A stretch of DNA of 64,000 bases from Pseudalkalibacillus salsuginis (GTDB lineage: Bacteria > Bacillota > Bacilli > Bacillales > Fictibacillaceae), in contig NZ_JAKJHW010000002.1 of assembly GCF_021646685.1 (NCBI RefSeq), forward strand, positions 248,001 through 312,000, read 5' to 3'. The notes under the pieces are model-generated. The model was given only the letters and a program-made list of their open reading frames with translations, searched no databases and had not been told where the DNA came from. Shown piece after piece: positions 1 to 8,175 of this stretch (its first letter is position 1; each line of letters begins with the position of its first letter). The translations under genes and the position numbers were made by a program.

Positions 1-1
1 G

Positions 2-610
2 ATCACCAGCAATCAATACCCGGAAGTCTACGAAAGAACGCGTGTATTATGTGACCAAATGGGACTTGATAAAGTACCAGATGTATACGTGATGCAGTCT
101 GATGGAATTCTGAACGCTTTCGCCACCCGTTTTTTCGGAAGGAATTTCGTCGTATTATATTCTGATATTTTCGAACTTCACCTTCGTCATAACAGCAAAG
201 AACTTGATTTTATCATTGCGCATGAGTTGGCACATATCCAAAGAAACCACATAATGAAACAATTGGTCATATTGCCAGCACTTTGGACTCCATTTTTAGG
301 GAATGCCTATTCACGTGCCTGTGAACACTCATGTGATCGGATTGCCGCCGTAACTGTCCGAAATGTCGAAGCGGGTATTCGCAGCCTAAGTCTATTAGCA
401 ATCGGTAAAGTATTGTTTGATGATATGAATGTCCACGATTACCTTGAGCAACACCAGAAGGAAAAAGGATTTTTTGTATGGTTCTCCCATATCATGAGCA
501 CTCATCCTCCATTACCATTACGCATAAACGAATTACAACAATTGTACGCATATCCTCAACTTTATGGATTTGATCCATCACATTTTGAAAAAATCCAAAC
601 TACAGCTTGA
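2..610 (+). CDS. M48-family metallopeptidase, 5' end cut by window edge
   Basis: The reading frame is open from base 2, so the gene starts before the window and the ATG at 59 is probably internal. Counting from that Met, the zinc-protease motif HELAH lies at residues 55-59, and a downstream Glu in CEHSCD (residue 89) fits the third zinc ligand of the M48 (HtpX/Ste24-like) family. These are usually membrane-anchored proteases that act on misfolded or membrane proteins; the N-terminal membrane part would lie outside the window. A terminator follows directly. The family call is firm, the substrate unknown. Confidence 0.85.
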   Translation: MTSNQYPEVYERTRVLCDQMGLDKVPDVYVMQSDGILNAFATRFFGRNFVVLYSDIFELHLRHNSKELDFIIAHELAHIQRNHIMKQLVILPALWTPFLGNAYSRACEHSCDRIAAVTVRNVEAGIRSLSLLAIGKVLFDDMNVHDYLEQHQKEKGFFVWFSHIMSTHPPLPLRINELQQLYAYPQLYGFDPSHFEKIQTTA

Positions 611-616
611 GTGAAT

Positions 617-658
617 AAAGCCGTTCCTGAGGAATCATTCCCTTTGAACGGCTTTTTC
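617..658 (+). terminator. Intrinsic terminator after the M48 protease
   Basis: An AAGCCGTTC / GAACGGCTT stem is followed by a T-run, seven bases after the stop codon at 610. Confidence 0.8.
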
Positions 659-700
659 GATCATACTCCATAATAAGGAGATCCCTATTCCCGCACCTCC

Positions 701-1564
701 TCACTCAACTTGAATAGTTGATACAACCTCCTTCTCCTCACGCTTATTAAGCTTTTTGATCTGGGAAGCCGTAAGCCATATTAAGAAAATCGTACAGAAA
801 AAGGCATATATCCCAAAATAATGGCCGACTTGCTGAATTTCCATGATGGCATCCCCAATGCTTCCCTCAGAAGAACCCCCATCTATCATAAAAGCGAAAA
901 ATGCCAGGAAATTGTTCAGCGCATGACAGATGATCGGTACCCAGATATTCTTCGTCTTCAAGTAAAAGATGCTTAAGAAAACGCCAAGTGTAAAATGCCC
1001 GATCATGCCACTGTTCATATGGATCAAACTGAAAATGGCCGAAGTCACAAGGATACCAGCCGTGTTTCCATATTTGAAACGGAGCTTTTGGAGGAGTGTC
1101 CCTCTAAACACCAATTCTTCAACAATCGGAGCGATTAATACGATCAGGATGAACGAAGGTATAGAGGTTTCAGAAACGAACGATCTGGTAGCGTCTCCAT
1201 CCTCCAACATTTCAACTAGAAAGTCTGGCACTAAAAATGAAAACAAATAAAAAATGAAAGTTACTACGGAAAATGAAAAGGTAAGGTGGAAAATCGTGAA
1301 CAGCATTTTCTTACCCAGTCCATTGGATTTACGGATCGACTTGAACAATCCCTTTACGCTCATATTATTCTTATAATATGCCCTTCTCAGCCACAGGACC
1401 GCTACGGCATAAAGCGCGAACTGAGAAAAAGTGATGAAAGAGGTTAAAGAGCCACCCATGTCCATGAGCGATAAAAAGACTCCACCAAAAGCAAGGATAC
1501 CTATAGCAATGGCATACCATGTTATCAGATAGCGGAATTTTATATGTAGAAATTTATTTTCCAT
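701..1564 (-). CDS. CPBP-family intramembrane protease (ABI type)
   Basis: A polytopic membrane protein of 287 aa with about eight hydrophobic segments. The CPBP signature is complete: Glu149-Glu150 and Arg154 in EELVFR, His182 in SLIHMN and His214 in CHALNN. The family includes eukaryotic Rce1 and many bacterial members linked to peptide maturation or bacteriocin self-immunity, but the substrate of this one cannot be inferred. It is a single gene with no linked bacteriocin gene. A 30-residue membrane peptide is encoded about 110 bp upstream on the same strand. Confidence 0.85.
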   Translation of the reverse strand: MENKFLHIKFRYLITWYAIAIGILAFGGVFLSLMDMGGSLTSFITFSQFALYAVAVLWLRRAYYKNNMSVKGLFKSIRKSNGLGKKMLFTIFHLTFSFSVVTFIFYLFSFLVPDFLVEMLEDGDATRSFVSETSIPSFILIVLIAPIVEELVFRGTLLQKLRFKYGNTAGILVTSAIFSLIHMNSGMIGHFTLGVFLSIFYLKTKNIWVPIICHALNNFLAFFAFMIDGGSSEGSIGDAIMEIQQVGHYFGIYAFFCTIFLIWLTASQIKKLNKREEKEVVSTIQVE

Positions 1565-1674
1565 AGAAGATACTCCATTTCCGTAAATGCGACCTCAGTC
1601 AATGACCGGATTTCCGACTCTTTCTACAGAAATAGTAAGATAAAGCAGTGATAGGATTCCTATTCTGCCCCTGA

Positions 1675-1767
1675 TTATGGATGAAGATAGATGAAAGTGA
1701 AGACTTCACTGATTATCAACACCACTATCAACAACCACATCCAATAGTGCAAAAAGAACTTTTTCAT
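1675..1767 (-). CDS. 30-residue hydrophobic peptide
   Basis: This short ORF starts with ATG eight bases after AGGAG and encodes a Lys-Lys-started peptide with one transmembrane helix (residues about 8-27), ending Tyr-Leu-His-Pro. The ribosome binding site, positive N-terminus and continuous hydrophobic core suggest a real small membrane protein. I do not recognise a family. It precedes the CPBP protease gene on the same strand. It could be a chance ORF. Confidence 0.45.
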   Translation of the reverse strand: MKKFFLHYWMWLLIVVLIISEVFTFIYLHP

Positions 1768-1894
1768 AAATACAACTCCTGGATTTTATGATGTTATACG
1801 TTTTATAACCACCTGAAGTTTCATCGAATTACTCCTACTTTAAATTTCTTTACCTTTATCAGAATGCCTTTTCACTTTTTCACAACCCGGTTCA

Positions 1895-1992
1895 TAAGAA
1901 AAAGACTGTCCCATAAGTGTCTGACTCCCACCGTTCGTGTAGTTTTAATGCAAAATGTTGTGTGGTGGTGTCTGGCATTGGGACAGCCCATC
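1895..1992. repeat. Long hairpin element with GTGTCTG motif (copy 1)
   Basis: The outer arms CTGTCCC and GGGACAG enclose about 75 bases holding two GTGTCTG-type motifs. Read on the minus strand it ends in GGGACAGTC plus a T-run, so it can act as terminator for the gene at 2005-2226. A related element lies at 54706-54779, again behind a minus-strand gene. Confidence 0.6.
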
Positions 1993-2004
1993 ATATCAAT
2001 TCGT

Positions 2005-2226
2005 TTATTTCATCCCTTTTCCTTTGGTGAGATGGCAAGGAACCCCTTTCCCGACCGCTCCGGGCTTTGACATCCTCTCCATGTAATCGATCCCTCTTGC
2101 GCATTGTGTTTTGCAGGCTATGCAGGTCTCACTCGTCACCATTTTCATTGTGTGCTCATATTTATTTACACTCGATTCGTATCTTGAGGCTTTTTTGGTC
2201 GTTTTCTTTGCTGGTTTCTTGGCCAT
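2005..2226 (-). CDS. Small basic four-cysteine protein, unknown function
   Basis: A 73-aa protein with a Lys/Ala/Thr-rich N-terminus (KKPAKKTTKK) and a C-terminal half with four Cys in the order CxxCxxxC (35, 38, 42) and Cys64, which suggests a small metal-binding or redox site. The ATG is preceded by GAGGAGG at good spacing. I believe it is a conserved Bacillaceae hypothetical, but I cannot name the family. The next upstream gene (2292) is on the same strand. Confidence 0.7.
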   Translation of the reverse strand: MAKKPAKKTTKKASRYESSVNKYEHTMKMVTSETCIACKTQCARGIDYMERMSKPGAVGKGVPCHLTKGKGMK

Positions 2227-2291
2227 GCTTGAGTCCTCCTCATAAAACGTTCTTACATATTATGAAGGAGAACTGGCACCTGCCACCAACA

Positions 2292-2567
2292 TCAATCAAA
2301 AAGTAAGCCGATAAACATAATGAATGTCAACACGACAGACAATGAAGCACTGAAGAAAACCGTAAGAATACTCCGGAAGGCTGCTTTCCAATTATCGATT
2401 GAAAACATTCCGATCACACCCAATAAGAACGCCAACAGGGACAAAGCAAGTGTAAGCTGATGACCGATTGAAGGCTGGATGATTTGAACGACAAACGATT
2501 GAGTAAAAAAAAGACCAACAGAGAGGAACATAATCAAAAAAGACCAGATATTCAATGTTTTACTCAT
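2292..2567 (-). CDS. Small three-helix membrane protein, unknown function
   Basis: A 91-aa protein with three strongly hydrophobic stretches (about residues 7-30, 37-56 and 68-90) and few charged residues. The start is supported by AAGGGGAG seven bases upstream. It ends 65 bp before the small cysteine protein and may share its transcript. I see no catalytic motif and do not recognise a family. Confidence 0.65.
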   Translation of the reverse strand: MSKTLNIWSFLIMFLSVGLFFTQSFVVQIIQPSIGHQLTLALSLLAFLLGVIGMFSIDNWKAAFRSILTVFFSASLSVVLTFIMFIGLLFD

Positions 2568-2663
2568 AGTTCTCCCCTTTACAGATTTGTTTAGTAACGT
2601 TTTCTCGAATTTCGCTATGGTTCCTCTAACAATCGATAGTAAAATTGCGACATGGCAATACGT

Positions 2664-2702
2664 AAAAAAGACAAAAAAAGAAAGACCTCAGCAGCAGGTC
2701 TC
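2664..2702 (-). terminator. Terminator of the holin-like toxin transcript
   Basis: On the minus strand the AGACCT / AGGTCT stem with loop GCTGCTG is followed by a long T-rich tract. It lies 17 bases after the toxin stop codon. Confidence 0.7.
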
Positions 2703-2719
2703 ATAATGGTTTAGCATTC

Positions 2720-2818
2720 TCATGTTATCGCCTTCAAAATCAAAATTGTGACAGTAATGATCCCAATCGTATACATCCCGAACTGAAGCATCAACCCAAT
2801 CGCCTTCTCAGGTTCCAT
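2720..2818 (-). CDS. Putative holin-like toxin (Hol-Tox family), 32 aa
   Basis: The peptide begins MEPEKAIGLMLQFGMYTIGI and ends in ILILKAIT. This follows the pattern of Hol-Tox peptides (E-A-L-x-L-M-L-Q-F-G-M, then one membrane helix), the family of TxpA-like type I toxins. The frame stays open upstream to 2935, but AAAGGGG sits eight bases before the ATG at 2818, so the short peptide is the likely product. Such toxins insert in the membrane and are usually silenced by an antisense RNA overlapping the 3' end; I could not identify an antisense promoter with confidence. Confidence 0.7.
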   Translation of the reverse strand: MEPEKAIGLMLQFGMYTIGIITVTILILKAIT

Positions 2819-3012
2819 TCCCATATCCCCTTTCGATTTTGACCTGTTTGGTCTTACGTTGTCACAACTTTGTCTCTCTATTACATAGGATGGCAAAATC
2901 GGGCTTGTCTCAAACGGATTTTTTAAAAAAATCAAATTTTCCTGGAATAATGCCCCATTGTAATATTTCTATTTTATGGAAAATAAACTGTTATAGATAA
3001 GGAGGGGAGCCG

Positions 3013-4512
3013 ATGTTGCAACGTACTGTATTATCTTCTGAACGAGTAGTACCTTCCTATCCGGATGGTATGCTTGAAATTATCCAAAAAGGATTGCCAA
3101 AAACGGCCAACCCTAAGAGGATCATCATCCTGGGAGCCGGGATGGCCGGCCTCGTCGCGGGCTCCCTTTTAAAGGCAGCAGGACATCAAGTCGTCATTTT
3201 AGAGGGAAATGATCGTGTCGGCGGTCGTGTCTACACTTTAAGGAAGCCTTTTTCAAGCGGGAATTATCTTGATGTCGGTGCCATGCGGATACCAAGAACA
3301 CACCTGCTCGTAATGGAATATATCAAACTTTTACAGCTCCCAGTGAACACCTTCATCAACAGTACACCGAACGATGTTATTTTTGTAAATAATGTTAAAA
3401 CAAAACGAAGCATTTATGAACAATTCCCCAATATTTTAAAGTTTCCTGTGTCACCTGAAAATAAGGACAAGACTGCCATGGAAATTTTCTTGGAAGCTGT
3501 ACAGCCATTTTTCGATTTATATAATGAGGCTTCACCTGAAGAACGAGAGCAACTAAAAATAGAATATGACGAGTATTCTTTCGGGACTTTTTTGAGGGAT
3601 AATCCTCTCGGACCATCGTTAGGGGATGCAGAAATAAGGATGATCCAGGTCATGCTTGGGATCGAAGGTTTTCCAGAGCTTTCATTCATAGACATCATAA
3701 CTGACATTGTCACAAACCTATACACTGGGGATTTAGAGTATGTAGAAATACCTGGTGGAAACGATCGTTTACCATGGTCCTTCATGCAACAACTTGGCAG
3801 CGACATTTTTTTCAATCAAACAGTGGAACAAATCCATCAAGCTTCTGATCGTATAACAGTGTCAACCATGAACTTCAAAAACGGACAAAGGCAACAGATC
3901 ACTGGTGATTATGTGATCACCACTATTCCCTACCCGGTGTTCCAATTCGTCAACGTTGAGCCTTACAACTCATTATCTTTTAAAAAGAGGCAATTGATAC
4001 ATGAACTCCATTCTGTTCCCTCAACAAAGATAGGATTGGAATTCAAACGAAAATTTTGGGAAGCTGAAAAGCTATTAGGAGGAAACCTTACAACCGATCT
4101 GCCACTCCAATTCGCTTATTATCCAAGCCATGGAATAGGCCAGCCTGGACCGGGGGTCATGTTAGGAAGTTATACATGGGGAGATAACGCCAGTTTATGG
4201 GATTCCCTTCCAGAAGGAAGACGAATATATGAATCACTCCAGATGTTGTCATATGTCCACGGGCCTGTTGTTTTTGAACAGTTTCTTACTGGGGCTTCCT
4301 TCAGCTGGGGCTTGAATCCATTTTCCGGTGGCTGTTTTACAATGTTCAAACCCAATCAATTCACAGAATTCCGTGATGTAATGACGCGCCCGGAAGGAAG
4401 GATCCATTTTGCAGGAGAACATACTTCTTCCTTTCACGGGTGGATTGAAGGAGCGATTGAATCCGGTATTCGAGCTGCAGCTGAAGTAAATAATTTGACC
4501 CTTTCAGGATGA
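3013..4512 (+). CDS. FAD-dependent amine oxidase (MAO / L-amino-acid oxidase family)
   Basis: A 499-aa flavoenzyme. The dinucleotide-binding motif GAGMAG lies at residues 41-46, followed by the acidic ribose-binding ILEGNDRVGGRVYT segment. The C-terminal FAD-binding motif HFAGEHTS with GWIEGAIESG is also intact. The family oxidatively deaminates amines or amino acids, giving imine and hydrogen peroxide. The layout resembles B. subtilis YobN-type proteins. The start has AAGGAGGGG upstream. Residues 1-35 precede the FAD fold and show no clear signal peptide. It is monocistronic; the natural substrate is unknown. Confidence 0.85.
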   Translation: MLQRTVLSSERVVPSYPDGMLEIIQKGLPKTANPKRIIILGAGMAGLVAGSLLKAAGHQVVILEGNDRVGGRVYTLRKPFSSGNYLDVGAMRIPRTHLLVMEYIKLLQLPVNTFINSTPNDVIFVNNVKTKRSIYEQFPNILKFPVSPENKDKTAMEIFLEAVQPFFDLYNEASPEEREQLKIEYDEYSFGTFLRDNPLGPSLGDAEIRMIQVMLGIEGFPELSFIDIITDIVTNLYTGDLEYVEIPGGNDRLPWSFMQQLGSDIFFNQTVEQIHQASDRITVSTMNFKNGQRQQITGDYVITTIPYPVFQFVNVEPYNSLSFKKRQLIHELHSVPSTKIGLEFKRKFWEAEKLLGGNLTTDLPLQFAYYPSHGIGQPGPGVMLGSYTWGDNASLWDSLPEGRRIYESLQMLSYVHGPVVFEQFLTGASFSWGLNPFSGGCFTMFKPNQFTEFRDVMTRPEGRIHFAGEHTSSFHGWIEGAIESGIRAAAEVNNLTLSG

Positions 4513-4570
4513 AAGCCTTCTTTATACCGTCAAGAACGGTAAGCAATAGCATAATCCCCTTGTTTCTTTG

Positions 4571-4939
4571 TTAGATTTCCTTTGGGAGACTCCAAAGATA
4601 ATAGTATGAAGAATAGAGTTTTGTATCAACAATCAACTCGTTGTTTCCTTTTTCAAAAATTAACCCTGATCCTGCCTGCTCCTCATATGACCATCCTTTA
4701 GCTTCCAACACTTCCTTCACGACTTGGTACCGGTTCTCCCTGTTGTTTTTGGATATGTATTTCTTCTTCATTTCCGTTTCAGTATACTGGATGTACCCTT
4801 CGTCCGTTTTCTCTAGTTTCATGATCGCTGTCAGTAGTGGAGCTGGGTTCCCTTCTTGAAAAAGAATAGGTGCAGCATAAAGCAGCAGGAATACTATTGA
4901 CAAAATACCAATACTTAACGAGAGTAAAAGCTTTCTCAT
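4571..4939 (-). CDS. Membrane-anchored small protein, unknown function
   Basis: A 122-aa protein with an N-terminal signal-anchor helix (residues 5-27) and a soluble extracytoplasmic domain of about 95 residues rich in Lys, Glu and Tyr. No lipobox cysteine is present. It begins three bases after the DinB-family gene ends, so the two are probably co-transcribed. I do not recognise a domain. Confidence 0.6.
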   Translation of the reverse strand: MRKLLLSLSIGILSIVFLLLYAAPILFQEGNPAPLLTAIMKLEKTDEGYIQYTETEMKKKYISKNNRENRYQVVKEVLEAKGWSYEEQAGSGLIFEKGNNELIVDTKLYSSYYYLWSLPKEI

Positions 4940-4942
4940 TTT

Positions 4943-5419
4943 TTATTCCTGGACAAGTGCTTTATCTTTCAAAAAAGCTTCGACTTGGTTTATATGATGG
5001 TGATCGTGTTCATTCATCCTTTCGATATATTTCTCAATCGTTACCGAGTTATTTCCGATTTTCAATGGTACGTGATACCGTTGATCAGGAAGGCTATGAA
5101 TGAATAGGCAAATCTCTTTCCGGGATTGGATGAACATCGAAATGAGCTCCTCTCTACGTACTCCTGATTTGGCAAAATCAGAAGCATTCTTGTTCATATC
5201 CTCAACATTGGCTTTTTTGAAGTCGTCACTTTCTAATTTTAATAGTCTCTCATTAAAAATAAAACGGTCCCAGAAATAAAAGTGGCTGATGATTTCACCG
5301 ATCGACCATTTCCCCTCAGCAATAGGTTTAAGCCATCGTTCATCTGGGGTTGTCCGTAAAGAGCTTACCCATTCACACTTTTCCTCGAAAGTTAATAGCC
5401 ATTGTGGACTTTTATCCAA
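4943..5419 (-). CDS. DinB-family protein (four-helix, putative metal-dependent)
   Basis: A 158-aa protein with the DinB_2 pattern: a conserved His in the N-terminal third (IGEIISHFYFWDRF) and a His-rich motif (NEHDHHHINQVE) near the C-terminus, which together would form the metal site. The superfamily includes bacillithiol and mycothiol transferases and DNA-damage-inducible proteins; the exact activity is open. The start is a TTG eight bases after AGGAGG. It is transcribed ahead of the small anchored protein. Confidence 0.8.
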   Translation of the reverse strand: MDKSPQWLLTFEEKCEWVSSLRTTPDERWLKPIAEGKWSIGEIISHFYFWDRFIFNERLLKLESDDFKKANVEDMNKNASDFAKSGVRREELISMFIQSRKEICLFIHSLPDQRYHVPLKIGNNSVTIEKYIERMNEHDHHHINQVEAFLKDKALVQE

Positions 5420-5517
5420 ATTTACCGCCTCCTTTTAGTAAAACACCTACTTATCATCTTATCAGATACTTACATATATTGTATATTGGTAGATAGATTA
5501 AGATTAGGAGAATACAA

Positions 5518-6135
5518 ATGAACAATTCCTGGAACAAAATCATCTACAAAGCGTGGTCCCCTGTCTATGAATCTATATTTAATACGGGTAGATTTCGTAC
5601 CGCACGTTTGAAGATCTTCAAAGATGCTCTTTTTCCGGACGGTGCGACTGTCCTTTTTACCGGAATAGGTACAGGGGCTGACTTAGCGTATATCGACCAT
5701 GGAAATTTGGAAATCACAGCGGTCGACTATTCAAAAGATATGTTGAAGAAAGCTAAGGCAAAATACAATGATACCTCGATTCGATTTTTAGAAATGGACG
5801 CACAGCATCTGTCTTTTGAAGATGCATCCTTCGATTTTGTTGTTGCAAGTTTGATCTTATCAGTCGTACCGAACCCTGATGCTTGTTTTAAAGAAATGGA
5901 ACGTGTGCTCAAAGAAGACGGTCAGTTGATCATATTTGATAAATTTACGCCTGGTAAAGGAAAATTATCATTTAGGAAAAGATTGATCAGGCCAGTTATA
6001 TCAGTGTTAGGAACAGATATCGGGATCGATTTTGAAGAGTTGTACCGCAAAAACAACCATTCGATGACCAAAATGGAAGATTCACCTGTCATGATGAACG
6101 GGATGTACCGGAAAATCGTGTTGAAGAAAGGTTGA
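5518..6135 (+). CDS. Class I SAM-dependent methyltransferase
   Basis: A 205-aa protein with a Rossmann-type methyltransferase fold: motif I is VLFTGIGTGADL, followed by an acidic ribose-binding residue (AVDYSKDML) and the EMDAQHLSFEDASFD motif II/III region. The pattern resembles Methyltransf_11 enzymes acting on lipids, quinones or small molecules. The substrate is not predictable. AGGAG precedes the ATG. A 20-21 bp periodic repeat array begins 17 bases after the stop. Confidence 0.8.
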   Translation: MNNSWNKIIYKAWSPVYESIFNTGRFRTARLKIFKDALFPDGATVLFTGIGTGADLAYIDHGNLEITAVDYSKDMLKKAKAKYNDTSIRFLEMDAQHLSFEDASFDFVVASLILSVVPNPDACFKEMERVLKEDGQLIIFDKFTPGKGKLSFRKRLIRPVISVLGTDIGIDFEELYRKNNHSMTKMEDSPVMMNGMYRKIVLKKG

Positions 6136-6151
6136 TGAGTAGGACAAAATG

Positions 6152-6282
6152 ATAATTGCACGGTTTTCAAGAATAATTGCGCGAAAATTAAAATAATTGC
6201 ACCGCTTGTGAAATTCATTGCTCGGCAACCACTATAATTGCACTTCTTTGAAGTTTTTAACACTACAGAACTCATAATTGCA
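6152..6282. repeat. Periodic array 1: ATAATTGCAC units, 20-21 bp spacing
   Basis: ATAATTGC-type words start at 6152, 6173, 6193, 6213 (degenerate ATTCATTGC), 6234 and 6274. The intervals are 21, 20, 20, 21 and 40 bp, so one unit is eroded. The bases between the words differ from unit to unit. The array fills the gap between two convergent genes and abuts the shared terminator at 6299-6334. Confidence 0.7.
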
Positions 6283-6298
6283 TCACAATCCATCATCA

Positions 6299-6334
6299 AA
6301 AGAACCACCTCCCCGCTCATCTGGAAGGTGGTCT
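6299..6334. terminator. Bidirectional terminator between methyltransferase and siderophore operon
   Basis: AGAACCACCT pairs with AGGTGGTCT. A T-run follows the stem on the minus strand and a weaker T-rich stretch on the plus strand. It is placed to end the siderophore operon transcript. Confidence 0.7.
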
Positions 6335-6344
6335 AGTGTTCGCT

Positions 6345-8153
6345 TTATTTTTCAATCAACTGGAACAAGGCAAGTCCGTTGTCCACTTTTCCAAATTCGG
6401 AGGCGTGCGGGCGATCATCACCCTCTGCATATCCATAATCGACCATACGGTTCCTGTTCAAGCATAGTTTGGTCAATTCCGGCTTGAAGAAGTCGAATAG
6501 TTTGAACCGCTCCTCCAGCTCAGGAAATTTTGCCTGATAATCCTTGATCGATCGAGCTAGAAGTCCCCAGAAGGTTCGTTCATTCATCAATCCGCTACGG
6601 TCTAGCACATTGGATAAGTAGCGCAAGTGACAGATGAATAATCCTGTAAAAATGAATTGCGTCAAGCCTTCCGGCGGTTCACTCCGTAAGACAGCCTTCA
6701 AATCATCCGTCAGACCAGAAAGCTCCTCAAAAGGCTGGTCACTGATATTTACATCATCGACGAAATCCTTGACCGCCAGCCTGTACGGCTTATGATTTTT
6801 CAGTACAAGGATCGTATTTTGCCCGTGCGGTGAAAATACGGTGCCATATTGGTACAAGTAGTGGAGCAGCGGGTTCATGACGATCCCGAAGAAGTCCTTC
6901 ATCCATTCTTCAGCTGTCAAACCAGATTGCTCGACCAAACTGTGGATAAAAGGTTTTCCATTTTTATCGACATGATTGAGTGCAGCCAATGTAACCGCCT
7001 GCTCTCCTTCTTCCAGATACGTGTAGATGCTTTCACGCCAGATGACACCAAGCATTTCCAGGTATTGATAAGGTGCATGCTTCAACTGCTCGTACTGAGG
7101 ATGGGCATAATTAATACTCGCGATCTCTCCTGGTAAGATCACTCTGCATTCCTCTTTTAAAAATGGATCGTTTTCATAGATCCCCTTGATGAACGCGGTG
7201 ATACGAGGGGCGATCAAGGTTCGTTCCGATGGAAGTCCGCGATAGACGAGCGTGTTGAGGATACTCATCGGTACTTTCACATGATTCTTTGTCTTATCTG
7301 TCTGATTGGCGAAAGTTCGGATCGATTGCTGCGGCAGGTAACGATCATCCCCTTCACCAAGTGCGATAATCCGGTCCATTGCAAGGTCTTCCGGAAACGT
7401 CTGGATGATGACATTCTTCCATTGCCATTCATGGATCGGCATGAAGAAATAATCCGCCCTCTTCAATCCCTTTTCCGCTAAAACAGCTTCAAAGCGAGAA
7501 ACTTCTGTCTCGTCCAATTCGTCTTCGATGACTTTTTCAAAAGTAAGCCCTTCGACAGATTGGAAGCTTGCATTATCTTTATGGACAGCAATCCATAACA
7601 GCTTCACCTCTTGTTGATTTTCAGGGGCGAACGCAAGATAATCATCATAACCAAAGCCGATCCGTCCTTTGTTATATGTAATCCACGGATGCCCGCTCAT
7701 CTCCCCTTCAATTTTGCTGTAATCTTCATGGATCAATTCATCGGCTGGATTGGAATCCTTCATGAGCAAGTGTGCATCCGCAAGCAACGTATGGTTCAGT
7801 TCCTTGATCAGATGGCCTGCCGTTTCAGCAGACATTCCGATCATCGGTTGGATATCAAGTAAAAGTTCAATTGCGCTTTTTGCTTTCACCCAATTTCCCT
7901 CTACCGAAACTTCAACTGTATGGGGTTCAACATCCAAGCTGTCGAACAGACGAGGTTTCGCTGTGAATCGGTACTTCTTACCATCAGAAACCATCAGCTC
8001 GTACACCTTTCCATTCTCGCTTTCCCCTGTGACTTCAGGGTGAATCATCCCTTCATACTTATATTCTGCAAGCATTTTTGCAAGCAGCTTCTGATTGGCC
8101 ACAAGCCAAACCTCTTCGTTCAAGACATGATCTACTTCCTTGCTATATAACAT
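6345..8153 (-). CDS. IucA/IucC-family NIS siderophore synthetase (RhbF-like)
   Basis: About 602 aa. NIS synthetases use ATP to condense citrate or a citryl intermediate with an amine. Family landmarks include HPWITYNKGRIGF, a conserved HEWQW-type motif, a PMSILNT stretch and FSPHGQN, the His-Gly-Gln-Asn part of the active site. It is the last gene of the operon, matching rhbF, and would add the second N-acetyl-N-hydroxydiaminopropane arm. The frame is open to 8210; I prefer the ATG at 8153 with AGGG upstream, but an ATG at 8186 overlapping the MFS stop is possible. Confidence 0.88.
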   Translation of the reverse strand: MLYSKEVDHVLNEEVWLVANQKLLAKMLAEYKYEGMIHPEVTGESENGKVYELMVSDGKKYRFTAKPRLFDSLDVEPHTVEVSVEGNWVKAKSAIELLLDIQPMIGMSAETAGHLIKELNHTLLADAHLLMKDSNPADELIHEDYSKIEGEMSGHPWITYNKGRIGFGYDDYLAFAPENQQEVKLLWIAVHKDNASFQSVEGLTFEKVIEDELDETEVSRFEAVLAEKGLKRADYFFMPIHEWQWKNVIIQTFPEDLAMDRIIALGEGDDRYLPQQSIRTFANQTDKTKNHVKVPMSILNTLVYRGLPSERTLIAPRITAFIKGIYENDPFLKEECRVILPGEIASINYAHPQYEQLKHAPYQYLEMLGVIWRESIYTYLEEGEQAVTLAALNHVDKNGKPFIHSLVEQSGLTAEEWMKDFFGIVMNPLLHYLYQYGTVFSPHGQNTILVLKNHKPYRLAVKDFVDDVNISDQPFEELSGLTDDLKAVLRSEPPEGLTQFIFTGLFICHLRYLSNVLDRSGLMNERTFWGLLARSIKDYQAKFPELEERFKLFDFFKPELTKLCLNRNRMVDYGYAEGDDRPHASEFGKVDNGLALFQLIEK

Positions 8154-8175
8154 GTTATCCCTACTTTCTTTATGG

